A stretch of 64,000 bases of DNA from JAWPMT01 sp965242775 (GTDB lineage: Bacteria > Bacteroidota > Bacteroidia > Cytophagales > Cyclobacteriaceae), in the NCBI GenBank assembly GCA_965242775.1, contig CBDETI010000034.1, forward strand, positions 62,001 to 126,000, given 5' to 3'. The notes beneath the pieces are model-generated. The model did no database searches. It worked only from the letters and a program-made list of their open reading frames with translations, and was not told the DNA's origin. The translations under genes and the position numbers were made by a program. Within the stretch, counting starts at the first letter, position 1; each line of letters opens with the position of its first letter. Below are positions 50,533-60,013 of the stretch, piece by piece.

Positions 50533-53391
50533 TTAGTTCAGAAATTCATCAAAATTCAGCTGTAGGAAGAAGATCGCCCCTTGGCTGGGGTTACCAAATG
50601 ATGTGGTGAATCGCTCGTTCAACACATTGGACCCCCCGATTTTAACCACGGTCTTCAGGTTAGGCAACTTGTAGGACACCTGCGCATCAAGTGATCCATA
50701 AGCGGGAATAACCCCTACACCAAATGATGATTGCCATAAGAAGGCTTCTTGCCATCTCCAGGCCAGATTGAACCCGAAGTTGTCGGTCACTTTGCGGTTA
50801 CCAAACCCAAGATTGTAACGATATTCGGGTGTATTGAAGGAGGCAATGAATCCTTGGTCTATTAGATCCTGTTGTGAGATGAGGTTGTTGTAGGACACAT
50901 TACCGGTGACCCTATAACCTCCGTCCAGGGTATACTCTGCGCCTAGGCCCCAGCCTTGGGATTTGACGTTACCATCGGCGTTAATATCAACACCATAGGC
51001 CTGGGTCGCAACTGTACCTTCCAAAATCGCTTGTTTACCAGCAATCGAAGTAGCGTCGAATCCATTAATTGGCGTCTGTAGTTGCGTGCGGATATCCTGT
51101 CCATCAGTAGGCTGGTAGGCCTGTACCGGCGTGATCTCCGCAATGAAATCCTGATAAATGTTATAGAAGTAGAAAGCATCAATAAGCAAGCGACCATCGG
51201 CAAAAAGTCCACGATAACCACCTTCAAGTGTGTTAACCTTTTCTGTTTTGAAATCTTCTTGCATCAAAGTGGTGGCCATAGGCTGTAAATTCTCTATTGA
51301 CAGGTCGCCAGCAGCAACTGCGGCCAGATCAGCGGCCAGGTAGGAGGCTGAAGCATTTCCTCCTCCGATTAGATTGTAACGCTCCAGAAGGAATCTTGCA
51401 CTACCAATCAATCTGCGACTTACCACATCCAGATCAATGAATTGGTCTTGCGTCGTTGGGATTCGGAAACCACGCTGAAAGGATCCACGGATATTGTGAT
51501 CAGGTGCTACTTCATATACCGCACTGAAACGGGGTGAGAGCTGTCCTTTGAAAAACTCATTTTTGTCATATCGCAGCGATGCTTGCAAAGCCAGCGCATC
51601 ATTGGCCACCGACTTCTTCGCTTGCACATAAGCACCGTACTCCCAAAAAGATACCTCGTCACCACTATCTTCCAACGCAAAGAGTGTACCCTCCGAATTA
51701 AGATTAAAATTTCTCAGGTTACCACCCGCTACCAGGTCAATACCATCAATGTCGTTCTCAAAATTGTAGCTTCCCTCGTAGTGATACATATTGGACTTGT
51801 CAAGGAATAAGGCCCCCCCGTCAGCAATGGAAATACCTCTGATCCGTGTCAAAGCTTCCTCAAAGGCCGCATCTCCTGGCTGAGGTTGAGCTGCATCTCC
51901 AGCTACGCGACCAGCGGCATGCGCCTCATCCACCGACTGACCCTGCGCTCTGGCAGACACAAATGCACCTGCATAGGCCCCTAAGTAAAATTCCTGGTTG
52001 ATGCGACTCGCAACCGTATTAGCTGCATAACTATCGCCACTATCCTCCTGCGTGGTATAAGCCCGTACAAACCAGTTAGAAGCTTTCAATTCCAATTTAC
52101 CGGTCCAGATCACGAAATCGTCCAGCACAAAGCGGTCATTGGCAGTGTAGACGGTGCTACCACTACCCCAGTTATACTGCCCGGATATCTCCAATCGGTC
52201 GTTAATTCGATAGTTAACCCCAGCACCCAGTTTCTTACTCTCCGTCCGGTTGTCAACGAAGGAAGCCTCGCTGTATCCTCTGGGTGTAAAAGCTCCTGCA
52301 GCGCCGGCTGGTAGAAGCGCCCTCACGGGTGCCAATTGATCCGAGAGCGCCCCGATAGTCGCCATGTCTATCAGAAAGTCCCCGTAAACGTTAACCCCGT
52401 CATAAATCCTGTTGGTTTCTCTATTAAGACCTTGCCGTTCATTTCGCTCTACCACGGTACCAGTTCCAAACGGATCACTTTGATCTCTCATGTCCACCCC
52501 TATGAAGTCGTTCGCTCCGAGGTAGGAGCCGGTCAGTTTGAATGCAAACTTGTTGTTGAAGGCTTTGGCATATCTAAAACCCCAATCCTGATAAAGGGAG
52601 GCATCATCATCCTCACCGTCCACATGGTTTACACCTAATTTGGAATAAGCGGAAAGCCCCTGGTAGTCAAATGGGCTCTTGCTCGTCATGAGCAAAATAC
52701 CTTGCAAAGCGTTGGGTCCATAAAGCGCAGACGCAGGACCCGGGATCATCTCCACACTCTCTAAATCCAATTCACCAATACCCACCACATTGCCAACAGG
52801 AAAATTGAGGCCCGGGGCTTGGTTGTCGATTCCATCGATCAACTGCACAAAACGCGTATTACCATTCGAACCAAATCCGCGTGCATTTACTGATTTAAAC
52901 GTCAGACTTTGTGTACTGAAATCTACCCCGTTGAGGTTTTTTAACGCATCATAGAAATCTGTAGAAGCGTTGTTTTGGATATCGAGAATATCCATACGCT
53001 GTACCGCCACCGGCGATCTTAACGTACTCTCCTCCACTCTGGAAGCAGATACGACTACCTCTTGTCCAAGAATCACACTCTCGGCCAAAGTCACCGCCAG
53101 ATTACTTGTGCTGGCATTGGTAATCTGGATCTCCTTGCGTTCGTATCCTACACTACTGACGACAAGCGTCAGGGGCGGAGCTGACTGAACGTTAAGCGCA
53201 AAATTACCGTCCAAATCCGTGATAGTCCCAAGGACTGTCCCTTTCACTAATATATTGACCCCCGGCAAAGGATCTCCGGTAGTTCCATCGGTAATGGTAC
53301 CGGAAATTGCCGTTCCCTGGGCCATAACAAATGAAAATGTATGCATGCATACTATTATCATAAGTGAGACCTTCGTAAACGTTCTTTTCAT
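50533..53391 (-). CDS. TonB-dependent receptor with carboxypeptidase-like N-terminal domain
   Basis: 952 residues. The signal peptide is followed by a carboxypeptidase D regulatory-like domain (GTAISGTITDGTTGDPLPGVNILVKGT), a plug domain (VEESTLRSPVAVQRMDIL, SVNARGFGSNGNTRFVQLIDG) and a long beta-barrel ending in aromatic LNFDEFLN. It is shorter than SusC and lacks a SusD partner; its downstream partner is an SGNH lipoprotein. It imports a substrate across the outer membrane with TonB energy. The substrate is unknown. No consensus promoter could be seen in the 53392-53630 gap, which holds the terminator of gldC at its right end. Confidence 0.88.
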   Translation of the reverse strand: MKRTFTKVSLMIIVCMHTFSFVMAQGTAISGTITDGTTGDPLPGVNILVKGTVLGTITDLDGNFALNVQSAPPLTLVVSSVGYERKEIQITNASTSNLAVTLAESVILGQEVVVSASRVEESTLRSPVAVQRMDILDIQNNASTDFYDALKNLNGVDFSTQSLTFKSVNARGFGSNGNTRFVQLIDGIDNQAPGLNFPVGNVVGIGELDLESVEMIPGPASALYGPNALQGILLMTSKSPFDYQGLSAYSKLGVNHVDGEDDDASLYQDWGFRYAKAFNNKFAFKLTGSYLGANDFIGVDMRDQSDPFGTGTVVERNERQGLNRETNRIYDGVNVYGDFLIDMATIGALSDQLAPVRALLPAGAAGAFTPRGYSEASFVDNRTESKKLGAGVNYRINDRLEISGQYNWGSGSTVYTANDRFVLDDFVIWTGKLELKASNWFVRAYTTQEDSGDSYAANTVASRINQEFYLGAYAGAFVSARAQGQSVDEAHAAGRVAGDAAQPQPGDAAFEEALTRIRGISIADGGALFLDKSNMYHYEGSYNFENDIDGIDLVAGGNLRNFNLNSEGTLFALEDSGDEVSFWEYGAYVQAKKSVANDALALQASLRYDKNEFFKGQLSPRFSAVYEVAPDHNIRGSFQRGFRIPTTQDQFIDLDVVSRRLIGSARFLLERYNLIGGGNASASYLAADLAAVAAGDLSIENLQPMATTLMQEDFKTEKVNTLEGGYRGLFADGRLLIDAFYFYNIYQDFIAEITPVQAYQPTDGQDIRTQLQTPINGFDATSIAGKQAILEGTVATQAYGVDINADGNVKSQGWGLGAEYTLDGGYRVTGNVSYNNLISQQDLIDQGFIASFNTPEYRYNLGFGNRKVTDNFGFNLAWRWQEAFLWQSSFGVGVIPAYGSLDAQVSYKLPNLKTVVKIGGSNVLNERFTTSFGNPSQGAIFFLQLNFDEFLN

Positions 53392-53574
53392 ACAGTTGAG
53401 GTTTATCTTTTAATAATTCTTAATATTAGAGAAATTTTTTGTTAAAAACATGATTTAAAGGTGTTCTAACGGCCTTTAAGTATTGAATTTTCATTGAAGG
53501 TAGAATGTGGGTTTTACCGAGAAAAGTACCGCTTCTTGTTACACTTACCCGTTGTTATGAAGTCAAATTTTTCA

Positions 53575-53609
53575 AACAAAAAAAGCAGCGCTCTTTGGGA
53601 GGCTGCCTT
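53575..53609 (-). terminator. Terminator of gldC
   Basis: On the minus strand AAGGCAGC pairs with GCTGCTTT (one G-U pair) around a loop of about 12 bases, and is followed by TTTTTGTTTG. It begins about 20 bases downstream of the gldC stop. Confidence 0.6.
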
Positions 53610-53630
53610 GATTTCTTGTTTTAGGTGTTT

Positions 53631-53963
53631 TTAAGAAAATTCCTTCTTTACATGTTCCACCAAGCGATCGCATACGGCATTCAACTCAGCAGCCATAAAC
53701 TCATCACCCGTTGCATTGAGAATACTTTGTGAAAGGCCCCCGAGACAATCTATGTAAAAACGTTTCATCTCATCAATGGGCATGTCCTTGGTCCAAAGGT
53801 CGATCCGCATAGAATTTTTATTGAGATGATCCCAAAGCGAGACCGAGATACTTTTCGTTTCGCTCCATCCAGAAACTTCCTTGTGGTCAGCGTCCCATTC
53901 TATCTTTTCCGGAACACTTTCTTCGTCAAGTGTAACCCGGAATTTAATATCTGAAGTGTTCAA
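53631..53963 (-). CDS. gldC: Gliding motility protein GldC
   Basis: 110 residues, the usual length. The sequence pattern KFRVTLDEESVPEKIEWDAD, ISVSLWDHLNKNSMRIDLWTKDMPIDEMKRFY is that of GldC, a small soluble protein needed for gliding motility and the type IX secretion apparatus in several Bacteroidota. It overlaps no neighbour and ends two bases before the M48 gene, with which it is probably cotranscribed. Confidence 0.88.
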   Translation of the reverse strand: MNTSDIKFRVTLDEESVPEKIEWDADHKEVSGWSETKSISVSLWDHLNKNSMRIDLWTKDMPIDEMKRFYIDCLGGLSQSILNATGDEFMAAELNAVCDRLVEHVKKEFS

Positions 53964-53964
53964 A

Positions 53965-54795
53965 TTACTGTGGTAAGCTATTTTTGAAATCTTCGTAAGT
54001 CATACCCGTTTCGGCAATAAGGTCTGTCGAGCAGCCCACTTCTGTTGCCTTGGCATTAATATCCTCCACCCTGCTCGCTGGCGAGGGGTGTGTGCTTAAA
54101 AAGGCTGGAGTACCCCCACCTTGTCCACTGAGTTTCTCAAAAAATGTAGCCGCTCCGTTGCATGCGTAATCTGTATCATTAAGGTAAATCACAGAATACT
54201 CGTCCGATTCCGACTCGTCACTACGACTGAAACTCAAACTCAGGAAGCTGGAACCAAGCTGGGCTATTTGCGAAGAAGAAGCTTCTCCTAAAGCGATTGA
54301 TAAGAGAAACTGCAGCCCTAATTGCTGCTTTAACTGATCCGAGGAATGCCTGAGAGACGCATGGGCGATCTCATGGCCCATCACTCCTGCCAGGTCGTCG
54401 GCATTGTCCAGGAACTTAATGAGCCCGGTGTAAACATAGATAAACCCACCCGGCGTAGCGAAAGCGTTGAGCACATCGTCTCTATGAATGATTTTCACTT
54501 CGTCGTACTGAAAGATGTCTTTATATTCCACATCATCGCTTTGCAGGATGGTAGTGGTCATTGAACGAATGTAATTGTAGGCATCGGGGTAATCTGTTGC
54601 CGATAATACCGGATACTCCGTCGGGTCTGCCTCTATTTGGGCTACTACCGACCTACCAATTTCCACGTCGTTTTCAGGTGTAAGACCTGTAAGTTGATCG
54701 ATCAGCGAAACGCCATCATCATCACCTCCGCAAGCGCTAAAAAGGCCAAAGGAAAGGATAAGAGTGCTGACTAAGAGTGAATTGAATAATTTCAT
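53965..54795 (-). CDS. M48 family metallopeptidase lipoprotein
   Basis: 276 residues from the ATG at 54795. The signal peptide ends in a lipobox (GLFSAC). The zinc motif HEIAHASLRH (His-Glu-x-x-His) and a downstream Glu in SDEYSVIYLNDT-like region (SESDEYS) match M48 peptidases of the LoiP/YcaL type, which act on misfolded proteins at the outer membrane. Upstream of gldC in the same direction. Confidence 0.85.
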   Translation of the reverse strand: MKLFNSLLVSTLILSFGLFSACGGDDDGVSLIDQLTGLTPENDVEIGRSVVAQIEADPTEYPVLSATDYPDAYNYIRSMTTTILQSDDVEYKDIFQYDEVKIIHRDDVLNAFATPGGFIYVYTGLIKFLDNADDLAGVMGHEIAHASLRHSSDQLKQQLGLQFLLSIALGEASSSQIAQLGSSFLSLSFSRSDESESDEYSVIYLNDTDYACNGAATFFEKLSGQGGGTPAFLSTHPSPASRVEDINAKATEVGCSTDLIAETGMTYEDFKNSLPQ

Positions 54796-54907
54796 TGTGT
54801 CCAATTTTGATTTTGCAAATTTAAAGAGACATCATGGGGGATATCCGAAGTTTCTCGATTTTCAGTCTGTAATTCTCGACGATTGGTGCCAGAAGACCAT
54901 TTAGCCT

Positions 54908-55834
54908 TTAGTTCAAAGCTTTCAAAGCTGCGCGTTTATCCAGGTGAAGCTGCTCTGCCAGTTGCTGTTTGCTCTCAAAACGTCTTTCTTCCCGCAACAT
55001 TTGAACAAACGATATCTGAATTTTCCTGCCGTAGATATCTTCATCAAAGTCAAAAATATTCACCTCAATTTGTCTTCGGGTACCACTGATCGTAGGTCGA
55101 ATGCCAATATTCATCATTCCACCAAAGACCTTATTCTCTTGCAGATGTACCATGACTGCATACACGCCATGCCCCGGGATCAACTTGAATTCCTCCGCAA
55201 TGTGGATATTGGCTGTTGGGAAACCCAGTGTACGACCCAACTGATCTCCTTTAGTTACAATCCCGGTTAACACATACGGTCTACCTAAGAGTTTACCAGC
55301 TACGTCAACTTCCCCCATGTTAAGTGCCTTCCGAATCTTCGTTGAACTCACTCCTACACTATCAATTTCATGTCGTGGGATTTCCTCTATTTCAAACCCA
55401 TACAGCTTATGATTGGCCTGAAGGTATTCGAAACTCCCTTCTCTATTCCGACCAAACTTGTGGTCGTATCCTATTACCAGCTTTTTGGTGCCAAGTTTTG
55501 ATATTACCTGACGAATAAATTCATCCGATGAGAGCTCGGAAAAGGACCGGGTAAATGGGATCCTGACAAGGACGTCCACACCGCTTTCAGATAACCGCTG
55601 CGCTTTTTCATCAAACGTGGTAAGTAACCTGAGATCCCCCCAACCATTCCCTAAAACAAATCGAGGATGCGGCCAAAAAGTGACTACTACACTTGTTCCT
55701 TCCTCTTTATTCGCAATTTTATTGATACGTTTTAGTATTTTCTGATGCCCGAGGTGGACACCATCGAAGGTCCCGGTGGTGACCACCGCATGGTCCAACG
55801 CATGTAATTGCTCGATCCCGGTGAGAATTTTCAT
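54908..55834 (-). CDS. ribF: Bifunctional riboflavin kinase/FAD synthetase
   Basis: 308 residues, normal length. The N-terminal FAD synthetase part has TGTFDGVHLGHQKIL, the C-terminal flavokinase has GRPYVLTGIVTKGDQLGRTLGFPTANI. RibF converts riboflavin to FMN and FAD. Its start overlaps the truB stop by four bases. Confidence 0.94.
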   Translation of the reverse strand: MKILTGIEQLHALDHAVVTTGTFDGVHLGHQKILKRINKIANKEEGTSVVVTFWPHPRFVLGNGWGDLRLLTTFDEKAQRLSESGVDVLVRIPFTRSFSELSSDEFIRQVISKLGTKKLVIGYDHKFGRNREGSFEYLQANHKLYGFEIEEIPRHEIDSVGVSSTKIRKALNMGEVDVAGKLLGRPYVLTGIVTKGDQLGRTLGFPTANIHIAEEFKLIPGHGVYAVMVHLQENKVFGGMMNIGIRPTISGTRRQIEVNIFDFDEDIYGRKIQISFVQMLREERRFESKQQLAEQLHLDKRAALKALN

Positions 55835-56505
55835 GACTGCCGATGCTTTTCCACGAATTCCTGCAAATCCCAGGCATCCTCAATTTGGTATGAGCCAATG
55901 GCGGTTCTCCGCAACGATTTCAAGTAGGCTCCCACACCCAGCAATTTACCAAAGTCATGGGCGAGCGTTCGAATGTAAGTTCCTTTTGAACATTGGACCT
56001 CAAATGACACCTCGGGCAAATTGGGTACTATATCGAATCGACTTATATGCACCCTCCTGGGTTTGATTTCGACCGTCTCACTACGCCGTGCTTTCTTATA
56101 GGCGCGCTCACCGTCGACTTTCACGGCGGAGTGCGCTGGTGGGACCTGCTCGATATCTCCAGTCAATGCTCCCGCCGCACTTCTCAACTGCTCATCCAGC
56201 AGATGAGTGTAATCACTTTCACTGTCGAATTCTGTTTCCAAGTCATAAGAAGGGGTGGTCTTCCCAATCTCAATGATACCTGTATAGGTCTTATCTTGTC
56301 CTTGCAACTCCTGTAACATCTTGGTACACTTACCTGTACCAATAAGCAGCAACCCTGTAGCCAACGGGTCCAACGTTCCGGCGTGGCCAATTTTCTTCAC
56401 TTTCAGGGCATACTTTAATTTTTTGACCACATCAAAGGATGTCCATTCCCGCGGTTTGTCAACAAGTAGTATCTGACCTTCCTGATATTTTGAAAGCGTT
56501 TCCAA
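55831..56505 (-). CDS. truB: tRNA pseudouridine synthase B
   Basis: About 224 residues if started at the TTG at 56505, immediately after the uppP stop (56507); longer starts would overlap uppP and carry an unlikely leader. The motif GHAGTLDPLATGLLLIGTGKCTK contains the catalytic Asp; LVDKPREWTSFDVV and KGTYIRTLAHDFG are family features. TruB makes pseudouridine 55 in the T loop. A non-ATG start is inferred. Confidence 0.9.
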   Translation of the reverse strand: METLSKYQEGQILLVDKPREWTSFDVVKKLKYALKVKKIGHAGTLDPLATGLLLIGTGKCTKMLQELQGQDKTYTGIIEIGKTTPSYDLETEFDSESDYTHLLDEQLRSAAGALTGDIEQVPPAHSAVKVDGERAYKKARRSETVEIKPRRVHISRFDIVPNLPEVSFEVQCSKGTYIRTLAHDFGKLLGVGAYLKSLRRTAIGSYQIEDAWDLQEFVEKHRQS

Positions 56506-56506
56506 C

Positions 56507-57298
56507 TCAAAACAATTGACTGACCAAGGCAATGAGACCGACCAACAAACAGTAAAACCCGAAATAGGTAAGTTTTCCTCCCCGCACAATCGCCAGCATC
56601 CAGCGACAGGCAGCATAACCCGTGACAAAGGCGGCTAAAAATCCTATAAAGAGCGGCAATGCATCAACACTGGCCTGCATATCACTGGAAGCATAGTCCT
56701 TTATTTTCAGGGCGCTTGCTCCCAGGATGGGTATAAGAACCATCAGAAAAGAAAACTGGGTGGCTTTAACTTTGTCAACACCTAAGATCAGAGCGGTAGC
56801 TATGGTAGCTCCGGATCTTGACACACCTGGTAGTATGGCCACAGCCTGGGCCAGGCCAATAATCATAGCTTTGACGTAACTAACTTCACCCTCATTGTCT
56901 TTCTTGAAGTGCGTGAAAAACAGCAGGGCACTGGTAAACACCAAGGCGCTCCCAACCAAAACCATGTTGCCACTGAACAGCGCTTCGATCTGATCTTCGA
57001 ATAAGACACCTACGACTCCAACTGGGATCATTGAAACCAAAATCTTCAACGTGAATACCCAGGACTCATTCCATTTGAACGAAAGTATTCCTCGAATAAT
57101 CGCAATTATCTCGGTTCTGAAGACCACTATGGTACTTAGGGCAGTGGCGGCGTGAAGTACTACTGCCAGCAATAAATTGTCGGAAGCCTCAATTCCGAGT
57201 AGGACACTCCCTATTTCCAAATGCCCGCTGCTGCTGACAGGCAAAAACTCCGTGAGCCCCTGGATAATACCGAGAAGCATCGCTTCGAACCAAGTCAT
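56507..57298 (-). CDS. uppP: Undecaprenyl-diphosphate phosphatase
   Basis: 263 residues, membrane protein with about eight helices. Motifs GIIQGLTEFLPVSSSGHLEI and LPGVSRSGATIATALILG are those of the UppP/BacA family, which recycles undecaprenyl diphosphate for cell wall synthesis and gives bacitracin resistance at high dose. It is in the same direction and close to truB and ribF. Confidence 0.95.
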   Translation of the reverse strand: MTWFEAMLLGIIQGLTEFLPVSSSGHLEIGSVLLGIEASDNLLLAVVLHAATALSTIVVFRTEIIAIIRGILSFKWNESWVFTLKILVSMIPVGVVGVLFEDQIEALFSGNMVLVGSALVFTSALLFFTHFKKDNEGEVSYVKAMIIGLAQAVAILPGVSRSGATIATALILGVDKVKATQFSFLMVLIPILGASALKIKDYASSDMQASVDALPLFIGFLAAFVTGYAACRWMLAIVRGGKLTYFGFYCLLVGLIALVSQLF

Positions 57299-57316
57299 GT
57301 ATATTGAAGTACGGGG

Positions 57317-57529
57317 CTAGGACTGACTTTTGGGCTTATAAAGAATAGCCACGAACTGGGCGATAAATCCCAACATCACGGTTACAGGACCCAGTGTAAG
57401 CCCCAGGAAGCCAAATCCATAATCTTCTGTATCAAGGGTCATAACAAAAAAGCCCAAAGCTAGCAAACCGATCCCGGCGAGCATGATAATGTAGTTGATT
57501 TTGGAAAATGCGAATCTGGAATCTGACAT
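57317..57529 (-). CDS. DUF3098 family membrane protein
   Basis: 70 residues with two membrane helices (INYIIMLAGIGLLALGFFVM and LGPVTVMLGFIAQFVAILY), ending KPK. This small family is widespread in Bacteroidota and usually lies between ftsX and uppP, as here. Function unknown. Confidence 0.85.
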   Translation of the reverse strand: MSDSRFAFSKINYIIMLAGIGLLALGFFVMTLDTEDYGFGFLGLTLGPVTVMLGFIAQFVAILYKPKSQS

Positions 57530-57537
57530 AGTTTCAA

Positions 57538-58431
57538 TTAATATAAGTCATCCAATGACACTCGTAAATAACGATTTATAGCCCGATAGGTGCTAAAATA
57601 TGCCACAAACATACCGATTATTAATACAGCACCAGCAAGGATCAGCATACTTTGCAAGTCGTAGAGCTGCACCAGGTCCGGGATTCGTTGTAGGGCTGAC
57701 TGATAGAGTGCATATAAAATAGCACAGGCTACCAGTCCGCCAATAGCACCATAAAGCCAGGCGCGAAAGAGGAACGGACGTTTAATAAACCCACTAGTAG
57801 CTCCGACAAGTTGCATGCTCCTGATCAAAAAGCGCTGGGAAAATAATGCCAGTTTGATCGTATTATTAATCAAGATAATGACCACCAAAAGTAGAATCAC
57901 TGCTATACCAGAAAGCACGATTCCTATTTTAGTCAGATTCTGATTGATGCTTTGAACAAGCGATTCAACATAGTTCACCTCAAAAACACCTCGTATAGCG
58001 GCTAATTCTTTCTCAACAACCGCCAGGCTATCCAGAGATTGATAGGATGCATTGACTTTCAGTACAAACAGGTCCCGAAGCGGGTTTTCGCCAAGCAATT
58101 CTGAAAAATCTTCGCCAGTATCTGCAATGAATTGTTTCGCTGCCTCGTCTCTGCTGACAAACCTCAATTGAGGCGAGTTTTCCTTCCTCAGAACGTATGG
58201 CTTGGTGGTAATTATTCGTTGGATTCTCGTTGTTTCAGCCTCAGATGTATTCTTTCTTAAATAAACCTGAAACTCCACATTTTCCTGAATGAGATTGGTC
58301 AGTCGATTGGTCTGTATCATAAGAAGCCCAAACAGTCCGATGACCAGTAGCGCCAGGGAAATACTGAAAACCACGCTGAGAAACGGGTAGCTACCCAGGG
58401 TCCTTCTTTGCCTTGACCTTTTCTTCTCCAT
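57538..58431 (-). CDS. ftsX: Cell division protein FtsX
   Basis: 297 residues. Basic N-terminus, one membrane helix, a large periplasmic domain (VEFQVYLRKNTSEAETTRI...), then three more helices with IRSMQLVGATSGFIKRPFLFRAWLYG, the FtsX motif between the second and third segments. With FtsE it forms an ABC-like complex that governs peptidoglycan hydrolases at the septum. ftsE is not adjacent. The DUF3098 gene follows it in the same direction. Confidence 0.88.
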   Translation of the reverse strand: MEKKRSRQRRTLGSYPFLSVVFSISLALLVIGLFGLLMIQTNRLTNLIQENVEFQVYLRKNTSEAETTRIQRIITTKPYVLRKENSPQLRFVSRDEAAKQFIADTGEDFSELLGENPLRDLFVLKVNASYQSLDSLAVVEKELAAIRGVFEVNYVESLVQSINQNLTKIGIVLSGIAVILLLVVIILINNTIKLALFSQRFLIRSMQLVGATSGFIKRPFLFRAWLYGAIGGLVACAILYALYQSALQRIPDLVQLYDLQSMLILAGAVLIIGMFVAYFSTYRAINRYLRVSLDDLY

Positions 58432-58459
58432 TAGGCCAAAAGTACCACAACCTTTTCGA

Positions 58460-59356
58460 TTATTTCTCTTGCCTCAAGATCTCTAACTGCGAGATCGTAT
58501 CCTCATCGGTTAATAGGGAAAGTAGTTTAGGTTGACTTGTCGGCAAGAGATCGTAATAACCTCCCCGGAAATAAAGAAATACCTCCCGTCCACCGCTGCG
58601 ATTGATCTCGATGATCTCATAGGGGCTGCCACCAAATCGGCCGTATAGGGATAGTTTACCATCAAAATACTTATAGCGCAGCTCCTCAGTATCTTCCTCG
58701 GCTAATTCCACGGTAAGCGCTGTGGACACCTGCGTGTTCTTCGCTGTAGTCAGTACCTCATTTTTCACTTCGGGAGCTGTGAATGAATCCTCATCAACAA
58801 GCGATTGGTCTCCCGGCACAGCAATATCGGGATTAAAGGTCTTAGTCTCCGTGGGTGTATTCTCTGCTACCTCTTTCTCGGCGCCCACGGGGAGCTCTAA
58901 TGGCGAAGCAACTTGATCCGCCGTAAGAATTTGCTTAGTCGGCTTCACCCGCTCTACATCGACCACCGCCGGTGCCGCTGGTATTGAGAACTCAGATAAG
59001 TCAATGTTTTTGGGTCCACCGGATGAAACCATGGCCTGCGGTTCCTCACCCACCTGCGTGTCAGCGAGCCAAAAGTAACCTGCAACTGCTAACCCTACCG
59101 TCAGCGTAGCACCACCCATTAATTTCGCCATCCCCGTTTGCCAAAAATGTACTGAAGCAGGCAAATCAATTGCCTGTAGTCGTCCTTTTAGTTGGCTTTT
59201 GCGATGGGCCTTGATGCCATCTACGATAGCCTTCTGAAAATTAAATTCTTCTTGGAGGGCAGGGTCACTGGCCAGTTGTTGGTGGAACGTCTCCATTTCC
59301 GGAGGGGGAAGGTCGTTCCTAAGGTAATCGTCTATTTTGTCTATGTGGTTGCTCAT
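58460..59356 (-). CDS. Membrane protein paired with the ECF sigma factor, anti-sigma candidate
   Basis: 298 residues. The N-terminus (DKIDDYLRNDLPPPEMETFHQQLASDPALQEEFNFQ) is like the cytoplasmic region of Bacteroidota anti-sigma/FecR-type proteins; a single membrane helix lies near residues 79-96, and the remainder is a Pro/Thr/Val-rich periplasmic part with a C-terminal beta-rich domain. The gene overlaps the sigma factor gene by four bases (59353-59356), which supports a functional pair: the sigma factor would be held inactive until an envelope signal arrives. Confidence 0.65.
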   Translation of the reverse strand: MSNHIDKIDDYLRNDLPPPEMETFHQQLASDPALQEEFNFQKAIVDGIKAHRKSQLKGRLQAIDLPASVHFWQTGMAKLMGGATLTVGLAVAGYFWLADTQVGEEPQAMVSSGGPKNIDLSEFSIPAAPAVVDVERVKPTKQILTADQVASPLELPVGAEKEVAENTPTETKTFNPDIAVPGDQSLVDEDSFTAPEVKNEVLTTAKNTQVSTALTVELAEEDTEELRYKYFDGKLSLYGRFGGSPYEIIEINRSGGREVFLYFRGGYYDLLPTSQPKLLSLLTDEDTISQLEILRQEK

Positions 59357-59895
59357 TGATCAAAGAAATCAGTCCTTGTATATCGTTCTTTTATCAAATT
59401 GTCTAGTCTCTTCTTACATTTATACTTCTTGGTTTTCGCCGTATCAGTATTCGCAAACTCCATCTTCTCCGCTATATCCGACATTGACAAACCGTCAAAG
59501 TAGTAATACATTAAAATATTCTTACAGACGTCCCCCAACTCCTCAATACACTGCAGCACAATCTTGTAATTCTCATGTTCTTCATGTCGCTGCGACTCCT
59601 GACCGTCTTTTTGTTCATTTACCAGTCTCCCCTTTCTGTCCAGTTCCTTCAGCCAAAGGTTGTTGCAAACGCTATATAGGTAGGTACTGATTTTAGAAGT
59701 CAATACCAGCTTGCCGCTTGCCGCCTTTTGCCAAAAAGCAATCAACGCTTCCTGATAAATGTCTTTCGCCTCTTCCTCTGTACCACTGTTCTTCAACACA
59801 ATCTTCAACATCATGCGATAGTGCTTTGTGTACAAATGGTCCAGCACACGTTCATCTCCCTGACCGATCTTTTCTAGTATCTCACTATCCTTCAT
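59353..59895 (-). CDS. ECF RNA polymerase sigma factor
   Basis: 180 residues, with region 2 (ILEKIGQGDERVLDHLYTKHYRMMLKIVLKNSGTEEEAKDIYQEALIAFWQKA) and region 4 (GDVCKNILMYYYFDGLSMSDIAEKMEFANTDTAKTKKYKCKKRL) of the ECF family. It directs RNA polymerase to a small regulon in response to an envelope signal. Overlaps its probable anti-sigma partner downstream. An 18-base inverted repeat lies eight bases before its start codon. Confidence 0.88.
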   Translation of the reverse strand: MKDSEILEKIGQGDERVLDHLYTKHYRMMLKIVLKNSGTEEEAKDIYQEALIAFWQKAASGKLVLTSKISTYLYSVCNNLWLKELDRKGRLVNEQKDGQESQRHEEHENYKIVLQCIEELGDVCKNILMYYYFDGLSMSDIAEKMEFANTDTAKTKKYKCKKRLDNLIKERYTRTDFFDQ

Positions 59896-59902
59896 ATCAG
59901 GT

Positions 59903-59920
59903 CAGGATATGAATATCCTG
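59903..59920. promoter_or_regulatory. Inverted repeat upstream of the ECF sigma gene
   Basis: CAGGATAT and ATATCCTG are perfect 8-base arms separated by two bases, just upstream of the sigma start at 59895. A regulator binding site or a 5'-UTR hairpin; no terminator T run follows on the minus strand. Confidence 0.45.
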
Positions 59921-60013
59921 CTATTTAATACAACAAAAACGAGATAGGTAACCTCTATCATCCGCAACAAGATATAGATTTTATGCAAATATGGTCAGAT
60001 TAGTGCGCTGATA

